Shown: in pieces, positions 1 to 6,865 of the stretch
Position numbering within the stretch: the first letter of the stretch is position 1
How the letters are laid out: each line of letters begins with the position of its first letter
Source of the DNA: Lachnospiraceae bacterium
GTDB taxonomy: Bacteria > Bacillota_A > Clostridia > Lachnospirales > Lachnospiraceae
Reading direction: 5' to 3'
DNA length: 9,411 bases
Assembly: GCA_017464045.1 (NCBI GenBank)
Contig: JAFUEG010000067.1
Coordinates: 1 to 9,411, forward strand
Made by a program: the position numbers and the translations under genes
Notes under the pieces: model-generated
The model's database searches: none
Told to the model about the DNA's origin: nothing
What the model saw: the letters and a program-made list of their open reading frames with translations, nothing else

Positions 1-2258
1 ATACTGATGAAGACTATCTTGTTGTATGTCAGGTTTATATTGGAAGTGAAAACTTAAAGATATTAACAGGTGCTAAAAATGTTAAAGATGGTGACATTAT
101 TCATGTTGTTCTTGATGGCGGTAAGGTTGCTGCAGCACATGGAGATAATACCGAGTATCCTGACGGTATCAAGATTAAAAAGGGTAAGCTTCGCGGCGTT
201 GAAAGTAATGGTATGATGTGCGGTATAGAAGAGCTTGGTTCTTCAAGAGACTTCTATCCTGAGGCACCGGAGGACGGTGTATATGTATTTCCTGCTGATT
301 CGGGTGTTATGCCGGGAGATGATGCTGTTAAGGCGCTCGGACTTGATGATGCTGTTGTGGAGTATGAGATTACATCTAACAGAGTAGACTGCTTCTCAAT
401 GATAGGAATGGCAAGAGAGGTTGCCGCTACATTTAATAAAAAATTTGTTCCGCCTGTAGTTAATGTAAAGGGCTCCGGTGGAGATGTAAACGATTATATA
501 TCCGTTGAGGTAAAGGATACTGACCTTTGCCCGAGATATGTTGCAAGAGTTGTTAAAAATATTAAGATAGGTCCTTCTCCAAAGTGGATGAGAGAAAGAC
601 TTGCAGCACAGGGAATCCGTTCCATAAATAATCTTGTTGATATAACAAATTATGTTATGGAGGAGTTCGGACAGCCTATGCACGCATTTGACCTTGATAC
701 CATAGCAGGACATAAGATAGTGGTTAAACGTGCGGCTGATGGAGATAAATTTACTACTCTTGACGGTCAGGAGAGAATTCTTGACAGTGATGTGCTTATG
801 ATTTGTGACAGTGAAAAAGAGGTTGCCATAGCAGGTATCATGGGTGGAGAAAACTCGATGGTTACCGACGATATAAAGACACTTTTATTTGAGGCTGCCT
901 GCTTTGACGGAGCCAATATAAGACTTTCAACAAAGAGAATAGGTCTTTCAACAGATGCTTCAGCTAAGTTCGTAAAGGGACTTGATCCAAACCTTGCATT
1001 AGAGGCTATAAACAGAGCCTGCCAGCTTATAGAAGAGCTTGGATGCGGTGAAGTGGTTGACGGAGTTGTTGATGCATATGCCAATCCTGTTAGCGATAAG
1101 GAACTTCCTTTTGAACCTGATAAGATGAACAAGCTTCTCGGAACTGATATATCAAAGGAAGATATGCTCGAATATTTCGGAAGACTTGAACTTAAGTATG
1201 ATTCTGATACTAACATGATTACGATACCTACTTTCAGACAGGATTTAAACTGTATGGCAGACCTTGCAGAAGAAGTTGCAAGATTTTACGGCTATGACAA
1301 TATACCTACAACTCTTCCACATGGAGAGGCTACTGCAGGTAAGAAATCATATGCGGAAAGAATAAGTGATATAGTAAGAAATATCTGTGAGGGTAACGGA
1401 TTTTCGGGAGCTATGTGCTACTCATTTGAAAGCCCTAAGGTATTTGACAAGCTGCTTATACCTGAGGATTCCGTTTACAGAAAGGCGATTGAGATATCTA
1501 ATCCTCTCGGAGAGGATTACTCTATTATGAGAACTCTTCCTCTTAACGGACTTCTTACATCACTTTCTACGAACTATAACAGAAGAAATAAGGAAGCAAG
1601 ATTATATGAGCTTGCAAATGTATATCTTCCTAAGGCTCTTCCGCTTACTGAATTACCTGAAGAGAAGATGAAGCTATGCATGGGTATGTATGGCTCGGGT
1701 GATTTCTTTACGCTTAAGGGTGTTATCGAAGAGCTTACTGAAAAGCTTGGATTTGGTAAGGACTTAAGCTATGAGCCTTCAACCGATGAGCCGTTTTTAC
1801 ATCCGGGCAGACAGGCACTTATCAAGAAAGGTAATATGGTTGTAGGATATATCGGACAGCTTCATCCGGAGGTTGCAGATAATTACAGCATTAAGGCAGA
1901 GGTATATCTTGCGGTTCTTGATATGGAAACAATCACTATGCTTGCCAACTTTGACAGAAAGTATGAGGGTATAGCCAAGTTCCCTGGTATGACAAGAGAT
2001 TTGGCTCTTGTAGCTGATAAGAGTATATTTGTAGGTGAGATAGAAAAGGTAATTAAGAAGTGCGGTGGTAAGCTTCTTGAATCCTACAAGCTCTTCGATG
2101 TATATGAAGGTGAGCAGGTTGCAGAGGGTAAGAAGTCTGTAGCTTACACCATGACCTTCAGAGCAAAGGACAGAACTCTTGAGGATAAAGAAGTATCCGA
2201 GATAATAGACAAGCTTCTTAAAGAGCTTGGTAAGATGAATATCGAAATAAGAGCATAG
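1..2258 (+). CDS. pheT: Phenylalanyl-tRNA synthetase beta subunit, 5'-truncated by the window edge
   Basis: This is the beta chain of the cytoplasmic alpha2beta2 enzyme that charges tRNA-Phe with phenylalanine using ATP; pheS would be expected just upstream, outside the window. The frame is open from base 3 and gives 751 residues. The family is usually about 800 long, so roughly 50 N-terminal residues are missing; the first in-window Met (213) is internal. Visible order: EMAP-II-like tRNA-binding domain (about 1-70, closing with GMMCGIEELG), B3/4 editing region (about 120-300, with EITSNRVDC, NNLVDITNYVM and GQPMHAFD), B5 domain (about 366-436), the catalytic-like core, and a C-terminal FDX-ACB anticodon-binding domain (659-751, starting KFPGMTRDLALVAD). 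The family's D-x5-D-x2-E-E magnesium site is intact (D414, D420, E423, E424, visible numbering). One slight variation is TDASAKFVKGLDP where many homologues have TDAS-RFEKGVDP. The stop is followed 14 nt later by a large palindrome. Confidence 0.98.
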   Translation, partial: TDEDYLVVCQVYIGSENLKILTGAKNVKDGDIIHVVLDGGKVAAAHGDNTEYPDGIKIKKGKLRGVESNGMMCGIEELGSSRDFYPEAPEDGVYVFPADSGVMPGDDAVKALGLDDAVVEYEITSNRVDCFSMIGMAREVAATFNKKFVPPVVNVKGSGGDVNDYISVEVKDTDLCPRYVARVVKNIKIGPSPKWMRERLAAQGIRSINNLVDITNYVMEEFGQPMHAFDLDTIAGHKIVVKRAADGDKFTTLDGQERILDSDVLMICDSEKEVAIAGIMGGENSMVTDDIKTLLFEAACFDGANIRLSTKRIGLSTDASAKFVKGLDPNLALEAINRACQLIEELGCGEVVDGVVDAYANPVSDKELPFEPDKMNKLLGTDISKEDMLEYFGRLELKYDSDTNMITIPTFRQDLNCMADLAEEVARFYGYDNIPTTLPHGEATAGKKSYAERISDIVRNICEGNGFSGAMCYSFESPKVFDKLLIPEDSVYRKAIEISNPLGEDYSIMRTLPLNGLLTSLSTNYNRRNKEARLYELANVYLPKALPLTELPEEKMKLCMGMYGSGDFFTLKGVIEELTEKLGFGKDLSYEPSTDEPFLHPGRQALIKKGNMVVGYIGQLHPEVADNYSIKAEVYLAVLDMETITMLANFDRKYEGIAKFPGMTRDLALVADKSIFVGEIEKVIKKCGGKLLESYKLFDVYEGEQVAEGKKSVAYTMTFRAKDRTLEDKEVSEIIDKLLKELGKMNIEIRA

Positions 2259-2271
2259 TATGTGATTTATT

Positions 2272-2361
2272 GGTGATTCTCACTGTGATATTTATGGTGC
2301 ACGCATAGCTCGCTGTCGCTCACGCTATGCTTAGCGCCAAAATATCACAGTGAGAATCACC
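2272..2361. repeat. 90-bp intergenic palindrome carrying the shared GCATAGC core (element 1)
   Basis: The outer arms 2272-2293 and 2340-2361 are a perfect 22-bp inverted repeat (GGTGATTCTCACTGTG... against ...CACAGTGAGAATCACC). Inside, after a one-base bulge, TGGTGC pairs with GCGCCA including one G-U. GCATAGC (2303-2309) then pairs with GCTATGC, closing a 14-nt loop. Bases 2303-2334 form a 32-nt core that recurs in the palindrome after aroA. No T-tract follows either arm, so this is not a textbook Rho-independent terminator, although an RNA hairpin this strong could still end or protect the pheT transcript. It could be a small non-coding mobile repeat (MITE or REP-like) or a structural 3'-end element. 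Confidence 0.9.
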
Positions 2362-2384
2362 CTGCTATATCATCATATGGCATG

Positions 2385-2411
2385 AGATAGGCGATTTGTC
2401 ACATCGTATCT
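2385..2411 (+). promoter_or_regulatory. Small stem-loop just upstream of the queA ribosome binding site
   Basis: AGATA-GG-CGAT (2385-2395) can pair with ATCG-TATCT (2403-2411), giving 9 bp interrupted by a GG bulge, with the 7-nt loop TTGTCAC. It ends 8 nt before the Shine-Dalgarno sequence of queA. It could modulate access to that site or be chance; it does not resemble the preQ1 riboswitch in any way I can confirm. Confidence 0.3.
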
Positions 2412-2419
2412 GATTATTC

Positions 2420-2424
2420 GGAGG
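2420..2424 (+). promoter_or_regulatory. Ribosome binding site GGAGG that decides the queA start
   Basis: GGAGG lies only 2 nt before the ATG at 2427, which is too close for initiation, but 8 nt before the TTG at 2433, which is close to ideal. The TTG start also yields the family's usual N-terminus (M-K-L-S-D-F). Confidence 0.75.
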
Positions 2425-2432
2425 AAATGGTT

Positions 2433-3458
2433 TTGAAACTAAGTGATTTTTATTACGAGCTTCCGGAGGAACTTATAGCGCAGGATCCGCTTTTAAAAAG
2501 AAGCGACTCAAGACTAATGGTTATAAACCGAGAAAATGGGAAGATAGAACATAAGCATTTTAGAGATATTACACAATATTTGAACCAAGGTGACTGCCTT
2601 GTAATAAATGATACCAAGGTTATACCTGCGAGACTTATAGGTGTTAAAGAGGACACAGGAGCTTCGATAGAGGTTTTGCTTTTAAAACGTAAGGATGATA
2701 AGACATGGGAAACTCTTGTAAAGCCGGGTAAGAAAGCAAGACCGGGAGCAAGAATATCCTTTGGTGAAGGAAAGCTTGTAGGTGAGGTTAAGGATATAGT
2801 TGAGGAAGGTAACAGACTGATTGAATTTACCTATGATGGTATATTTGAGGAGGTTTTAGACGAGCTTGGACAGATGCCTTTACCTCCATACATTACTCAT
2901 AAATTAGAGGATAAAAACAGATATCAGACAGTATATGCCAAGCATGAGGGCTCAGCGGCAGCACCGACAGCAGGACTTCATTTTACCAATGAGCTTCTTT
3001 CGGAAATAGAAGAAAAGGGCATAAGGATAGCACGAGTAACCTTGCATGTGGGACTTGGTACTTTCAGACCTGTCAAGGTTGATAACATACTGGAACATCA
3101 TATGCATAGTGAGTTTTATGTGATAGATGAAGCTGCGGCAGAAATAATTAATTCAACAAAGGAAAATGGCGGCAAGGTTGTATCTGTCGGAACAACAAGT
3201 ACACGTACTTTGGAAACGGCGGCAGATGAAAATGGATATATAAAAGCCGGCAGCGGTTGGACCGATATATTTATCTATCCGGGTTACAAATTCAAATGTG
3301 TTGACAGACTTATAACCAACTTCCATCTTCCGGAGTCAACCTTACTTATGCTGGTCTCCGCACTCTATAACCGTGAAAAAATACTTGAAGCTTATAAGCT
3401 GGCTGTTGAAGAAAAATATAGATTTTTTTCTTTTGGAGATGCGATGCTTATTTTATGA
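2433..3458 (+). CDS. queA: S-adenosylmethionine:tRNA ribosyltransferase-isomerase
   Basis: QueA transfers and rearranges the ribosyl part of SAM onto preQ1 at the wobble base of GUN-anticodon tRNAs, making epoxyqueuosine. It is a cytoplasmic, essentially family-specific fold. From the TTG at 2433 the protein has 341 residues, the normal length. Signatures seen: [16 protein letters not shown] at the N-terminus, [10 protein letters not shown] (59-68), [14 protein letters not shown] (172-185), GTTSTRTLE (253-261), [17 protein letters not shown] (295-311) and FGDAMLI near the C-terminus. The upstream in-frame ATG at 2427 adds only M-V and is too near the GGAGG. It lies on the same strand as pheT, 174 nt after it, but a large palindrome separates them and I see no convincing promoter, so co-transcription is open. 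No other queuosine gene is in the window. Confidence 0.97.
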   Translation: MKLSDFYYELPEELIAQDPLLKRSDSRLMVINRENGKIEHKHFRDITQYLNQGDCLVINDTKVIPARLIGVKEDTGASIEVLLLKRKDDKTWETLVKPGKKARPGARISFGEGKLVGEVKDIVEEGNRLIEFTYDGIFEEVLDELGQMPLPPYITHKLEDKNRYQTVYAKHEGSAAAPTAGLHFTNELLSEIEEKGIRIARVTLHVGLGTFRPVKVDNILEHHMHSEFYVIDEAAAEIINSTKENGGKVVSVGTTSTRTLETAADENGYIKAGSGWTDIFIYPGYKFKCVDRLITNFHLPESTLLMLVSALYNREKILEAYKLAVEEKYRFFSFGDAMLIL

Positions 3459-3540
3459 TTTATAAACTTAATAGATGAAACGGTTATAATAAGATATAGA
3501 TAAAGCCGCAATGATATATAGGTATATAAGCAGGTACTTT
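3459..3540. other. A/T-rich intergenic stretch after queA
   Basis: This is the first part of the 369-bp gap between queA and the phosphodiesterase gene. It is A/T-rich, with a TATAAT hexamer at 3485-3490 that lacks a recognisable -35 box at the right distance. I see no small gene with a ribosome binding site, no RNA gene, and no hairpin with a T-tract that would end queA transcription. Confidence 0.5.
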
Positions 3541-3756
3541 GAGAACGCCGGTACTCAGTGTAGCCATCTCCAAATAAATTGACTTTATAACTTGCCTAAA
3601 TCGTTACCTACTGCGTTGTTCTCTCTCGACGTAGCTATTGCTACGACTCGTTCGAACGCCTTGTAGGATAACAATTTATGCAGCGTTAAAAGTCAAAGTA
3701 TTTGGAGATGGATACACTGACGAGGTTTTTACGAGCTTAGTACCGCTGCGTTCGAG
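3541..3756. repeat. 216-bp nested imperfect palindrome upstream of the phosphodiesterase gene (element 3)
   Basis: The arms 3555-3586 and 3689-3720 are complementary at 29 of 32 positions (centre CATCTCCAAATA against TATTTGGAGATG) and are exactly symmetric about 3637.5. The apex CGTAGC-TATT-GCTACG (3630-3645) sits at that centre, and partly paired sequence fills the space between (for example CCTAC near 3607 with GTAGG near 3663). Outside, GAGAACGCCGGTAC (3541-3554) pairs with GTACCGCTGCGTTCGAG (3740-3756), but the right side has 19 extra bases (3721-3739). No coding sequence and no T-tract are present. It may be a MITE-like repeat or a large structured leader; its core is not that of the other two palindromes. 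Confidence 0.85.
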
Positions 3757-3812
3757 AGTAGCGAGAGCGTGCCTGACGATTACTCAGTCAGCAACCCGGC
3801 AAGCTTGAAAAG

Positions 3813-3820
3813 AAAGGAGG
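3813..3820 (+). promoter_or_regulatory. Strong ribosome binding site of the phosphodiesterase gene
   Basis: AAAGGAGG ends 7 nt before the ATG at 3828. It is a nearly perfect Shine-Dalgarno sequence and fixes that start. Confidence 0.85.
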
Positions 3821-3827
3821 AAAAATT

Positions 3828-5696
3828 ATGAAGACATGGAAAAGAAGCTTTAGAATGCTTTCATATAATTTTTCCTCTGTTATTTTGTTTGAAGTGATAT
3901 ATAAGCTGTTATCAGCAGCAGTACTTGTACCGGCACTTTATGCTACGATAAATTATTCCATAAAGCTTGCCGGTATTAATTTTCTTTCATTTAGGACTAT
4001 AAAAAAATATCTAATGGCACCAACCACTTATGTTGCTGTTTTAATTATTTTGGTAATTACATCTATATATTTTCTGATAAATATTTCGGGTATTGTATAC
4101 GCCATGGAAGCCTCACACAGACAAATAAAAATTAATGCCTTACAACTTTTGGTTAAGGCTATTGTAAATGCAATCAGACTTTTAAAATTCAAAAATCTCT
4201 TGGTTATGGTGGACGTACTTTTGATACTACCGCTTGTATATTCATCTATTATTTTTTCTTCAATTTTTGAATTGAAATTTCCGGGATATTTTTATGATTT
4301 AATAGAAAGATATAAGACTTCTTTTATTATGATTTGTGTTGCATATCTGCTGCTTTGTATTATTTCTATGTTTAAGCTTCTTACAATTAATTTTTACGGT
4401 ATATACAGAACAGATTATAAGAACTCGGCTAAGCTTAGTCGTGAGACGATAAAAAAACATTTCATTAAAATTATCGGAGGAATGATTATATATAATATTA
4501 TAATTGCGTTTATTATGATTGCCTTGGAAGGTATTATGGCAAGCGGCTTTGTATTTGTTCTTTCAAAAATAATATCATATAAGCGTATGAGATTCTTGTT
4601 TAGTTCTTTTGTAAATGCTGTTATATTGATTATTTATATGATATTTGTAATTTTATCTACACCGCTTATTTATTCATACATATGCTCATGTTTTTATGAT
4701 ATAGAGGGTGATCCGTATTATGATGAGTATCGCAGGTTCAAAAGAAGAAGAGAAGAAAAGTATAGAAAGCGAATCAGAAAGGATGGATTATATAGTAGTT
4801 TTATTGTCAAAAATAAGAAAAAAAATAAAACTGCAACGATAGTTATAATTGTAACCTGTCTTTTGATAAACAGTTTATACATTTATCTAAGTATGAGCAA
4901 CAAAATAAGTCTCAATGTCGCACATGCCAACAGTGCGGAAGTTACAGCTCATAGGGGGGATTCGCACAATGCACCGGAAAATACTATGTCTGCATTTAGA
5001 CTTGCTGTTGAAAATCAGGCTGATGCTATTGAGTTTGATGTAAGGCAGACTAAAGATGGAGAGTATGTGGTTATACATGATGAAAATCTTAAGAGAACAA
5101 CAGGAGTTGATAAAAAAGTCGGAGAGGTAACACTTGATTATATAAAAACACTTGATGCCGGCAGTACATTTTCCGAGGAGTATGCGGGAGAGCAAATTCC
5201 TACTTTGAGAGAGGCACTTGAATATTTCAAGGAGGAAAAAATATTTGTAAATGTTGAGCTAAAACCGGCAAATACAGATAAGGCAGATTATGTAAAGGGA
5301 ATTATTGACTTGCTGGATGAGTATGATTATCTGGATGATTGTGTGGTAGCATCTTCGGATTATGATTCACTTAAGGAAGTAAAAGAAATTAATCCGGATA
5401 TAGAAACTGTTTATATAATGTATGTGGCTTATGGCAATATAGGAGATATGGAATATGTTGATGCTTTCAGTATTCAAAACAGCTTTATCACTATGCGCCT
5501 TGTAAGAAATGTTCATAAAAACGGGAAAAAAATATATGCGTGGACTGTAGACAGAGAAAGCAGAATAATGGATCTTATTCTGCTTGATGTGGACGTTATA
5601 ATAACCAATAATCCGTATAAGACTAAGGATATAATTTATAATGCAAATGACAGTCTCTTGTCTGACTTCTTTAGAAGACTCTTAAAGGAATATTAA
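3828..5696 (+). CDS. Membrane-anchored glycerophosphodiester phosphodiesterase
   Basis: The predicted reaction is hydrolysis of glycerophosphodiesters to glycerol-3-phosphate and an alcohol, with the catalytic domain outside the membrane. Of 622 residues, about 1-290 form a hydrophobic domain with likely membrane segments near 17-38, 68-92, 123-147, 165-187, 217-245 and 260-286, matching the membrane domain fused to GDPD in many Firmicutes. A very basic loop (302-334, including KRRREEKYRKRIRK) should be cytoplasmic, and a last segment at 335-356 exports the C-terminus. The GDPD domain (about 370-610) has its hallmark residues: HRG (H375, R376), EN (E384, N385), E402-x-D404, H417-D418 and VELK (E477, K479). 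The C-terminal half carries YAWTVD and IITNNP. The substrate (lipid head groups, lipoteichoic acid or other polymer) cannot be read from sequence. Codon choice looks more A/T-rich than in pheT or aroA. It converges on the SGNH gene with a 9-bp gap. Confidence 0.93.
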   Translation: MKTWKRSFRMLSYNFSSVILFEVIYKLLSAAVLVPALYATINYSIKLAGINFLSFRTIKKYLMAPTTYVAVLIILVITSIYFLINISGIVYAMEASHRQIKINALQLLVKAIVNAIRLLKFKNLLVMVDVLLILPLVYSSIIFSSIFELKFPGYFYDLIERYKTSFIMICVAYLLLCIISMFKLLTINFYGIYRTDYKNSAKLSRETIKKHFIKIIGGMIIYNIIIAFIMIALEGIMASGFVFVLSKIISYKRMRFLFSSFVNAVILIIYMIFVILSTPLIYSYICSCFYDIEGDPYYDEYRRFKRRREEKYRKRIRKDGLYSSFIVKNKKKNKTATIVIIVTCLLINSLYIYLSMSNKISLNVAHANSAEVTAHRGDSHNAPENTMSAFRLAVENQADAIEFDVRQTKDGEYVVIHDENLKRTTGVDKKVGEVTLDYIKTLDAGSTFSEEYAGEQIPTLREALEYFKEEKIFVNVELKPANTDKADYVKGIIDLLDEYDYLDDCVVASSDYDSLKEVKEINPDIETVYIMYVAYGNIGDMEYVDAFSIQNSFITMRLVRNVHKNGKKIYAWTVDRESRIMDLILLDVDVIITNNPYKTKDIIYNANDSLLSDFFRRLLKEY

Positions 5697-5705
5697 CTTT
5701 TTATT

Positions 5706-6626
5706 CTAATACTGTAGCAGCTGTTCTTTTATATAAATATATATATTTTGGGTTGTATCTGCCGAATAATGAAGTCCATCACGCGATGAATATCCGATTA
5801 TTTTCAAGTATGAATTTACATCAATTATTTTGATGCCTGAACCCCATAGATCGTTTTGAATATTGATATTAAAATTGTCTATTACCTCATTTGTTACCGA
5901 ATATCCGTTATTGGCGCAAAGCTCATCATCTACAGGGTTTATAAGCATATAGTATATTTGTGCATTTGTTCTTCCTCTAAGGTCTAGAAGCAGTTCTTTA
6001 TATTTTTTTGTGCCGGATAGAACATCATTAACACCAAGTCCTATAACAATCTTAGTATTTTCATCTGACATACTTACTATTTCATCCATATGACTTGATA
6101 AAAATTTATATCCCACACCATTTTCTGCTATAAAGGTGTCATCATCTTCGGCACAGGATTTCATTTGAACATAACGTGAGTCGCCTACAAAAATATATTT
6201 TTCGTATTCGTTTGTTTTTGTTACGCTCTGTGTTTGACCAACTGACTGGTTAATTACTTCAGTGACAGCTTCAGTAGTCTTTTTTTCCTCAGTAGTCAGT
6301 GGCTCTTCGGTGGTTTCTTTTATTTCGGTTGTTTGAATTGACTCGGTAGTTTCATCAGTATCCTCATTATTAGTTGATTCAACAGTATCTGTTGTTATAA
6401 CTGATTCGCTATCGCTAATTATTTCTGCATTTTCTGTAGCTTCAGTTGATTCGGTTGTTTCCGGGCTATCATCTTTTGATATTTCTGCATCAGTTGATGT
6501 AGCAGTATTTTCGATAAATGTATCTCCACGTTTTGCCTTTTTTCTGTCTGAAAGAATAAGTCCGCTGACGTGTAATGTCATAAAAAATATAAAAACCCAA
6601 AAACATAGTTTTAAAAAAATTTTCAT
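5706..6626 (-). CDS. SGNH-fold hydrolase-like protein, N-terminally anchored or secreted, with Thr/Glu-rich linker
   Basis: I do not recognise a named gene. The 306-residue protein starts with a basic residue and a hydrophobic segment (about 3-25), with no lipobox, so it is a signal anchor or signal peptide. Residues 36-138 are a low-complexity Thr/Ser/Glu linker with many T-T-E and T-E-S units, as in wall-spanning spacers. The C-terminal 165 residues look like an SGNH domain: block I F-V-G-D-S-R (nucleophile S150), block III G-x-N-D (G197, N199, D200) and block V D-G-L-H (D283, H286). An esterase, acyltransferase-related or deacetylase role outside the cell is possible; substrate unknown. 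The ATG at 6626 is chosen because CGGAG lies 6 nt upstream; the longer TTG start at 6698 has no ribosome binding site and falls inside the promoter. Its stop is 9 bp from that of the phosphodiesterase. Confidence 0.82.
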   Translation of the reverse strand: MKIFLKLCFWVFIFFMTLHVSGLILSDRKKAKRGDTFIENTATSTDAEISKDDSPETTESTEATENAEIISDSESVITTDTVESTNNEDTDETTESIQTTEIKETTEEPLTTEEKKTTEAVTEVINQSVGQTQSVTKTNEYEKYIFVGDSRYVQMKSCAEDDDTFIAENGVGYKFLSSHMDEIVSMSDENTKIVIGLGVNDVLSGTKKYKELLLDLRGRTNAQIYYMLINPVDDELCANNGYSVTNEVIDNFNINIQNDLWGSGIKIIDVNSYLKIIGYSSRDGLHYSADTTQNIYIYIKEQLLQY

Positions 6627-6632
6627 GATTGA

Positions 6633-6637
6633 CTCCG
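6633..6637 (-). promoter_or_regulatory. Ribosome binding site that decides the SGNH gene start
   Basis: On the minus strand CGGAG is followed by a 6-nt spacer and the ATG at 6626. No comparable site precedes the alternative TTG at 6698. Confidence 0.7.
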
Positions 6638-6669
6638 TAAGATAAAATGGCTTTAAAATTAGTTTAATT

Positions 6670-6698
6670 ATTATAATATATTTCAAAAATCCTTGCAA
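6670..6698 (-). promoter_or_regulatory. Sigma-A-type promoter of the SGNH gene
   Basis: The minus strand reads TTGCAA (6698-6693), a 17-nt spacer, then a perfect TATAAT (6675-6670). Transcription would begin near 6663, giving a leader of about 36 nt before the ATG. The -35 hexamer matches the consensus at four of six positions and the spacing is ideal. Confidence 0.7.
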
Positions 6699-6729
6699 GG
6701 TTTATAAATAAAATCAAATGTCGGCATGG

Positions 6730-6738
6730 TGGTATAAT
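6730..6738 (+). promoter_or_regulatory. Possible extended -10 promoter for aroA
   Basis: TGG followed by TATAAT (6733-6738) is an extended -10 motif (TGnTATAAT). No good -35 is visible 16-18 nt upstream, which extended -10 promoters can tolerate. It would give an aroA leader of about 120 nt and would be divergent from the SGNH promoter 32 bp away. Confidence 0.4.
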
Positions 6739-6771
6739 CAGGAACTTTCATATAGCATTAAAAATATAATT

Positions 6772-6814
6772 GTCCGCTTGCGATATATTTATAAATGAGA
6801 TAATATATAAAAGC
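6772..6814 (+). other. Weak inverted repeat in the aroA leader
   Basis: CCGCTT near the left end and AAGCGG near the right end can pair around an A/T-rich interior that can itself partly fold (TATATTTAT with ATAATATATA). It does not match a riboswitch I know and has no terminator T-tract. Confidence 0.25.
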
Positions 6815-6865
6815 GGTGTTTAAATAAAAAATTAGTGGAAAAATCAGAAATATGAGGAAATAAAA

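Noticed and set aside
767..1216. 149-codon open frame on the minus strand
   Set aside because: Ser-rich shadow of the highly conserved pheT B3/4 to B5 region; no ribosome binding site or motif.
2272..2361. Ordinary Rho-independent terminator after pheT
   Set aside because: The stem is very strong but no run of T follows on either strand; called a repeat or structured element instead. The same applies to 8142-8309.
3485..3490. Promoter for the phosphodiesterase gene from TATAAT at 3485
   Set aside because: No -35 hexamer at 16-18 nt and no extended -10; in A/T-rich sequence this is expected by chance.
3541..3756. CRISPR array or insertion sequence
   Set aside because: No regularly spaced direct repeats and no transposase frame; the region is one nested palindrome.
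6627..6698. TTG start giving 24 extra residues on the SGNH protein
   Set aside because: No ribosome binding site, and the codon coincides with the -35 hexamer of a good promoter; the extension is Ile/Lys-rich and merely A/T-derived.
6739..6865. Known riboswitch or T-box ahead of aroA
   Set aside because: The leader is A/T-rich with one weak stem, and I see no T-box or conserved aptamer sequence.
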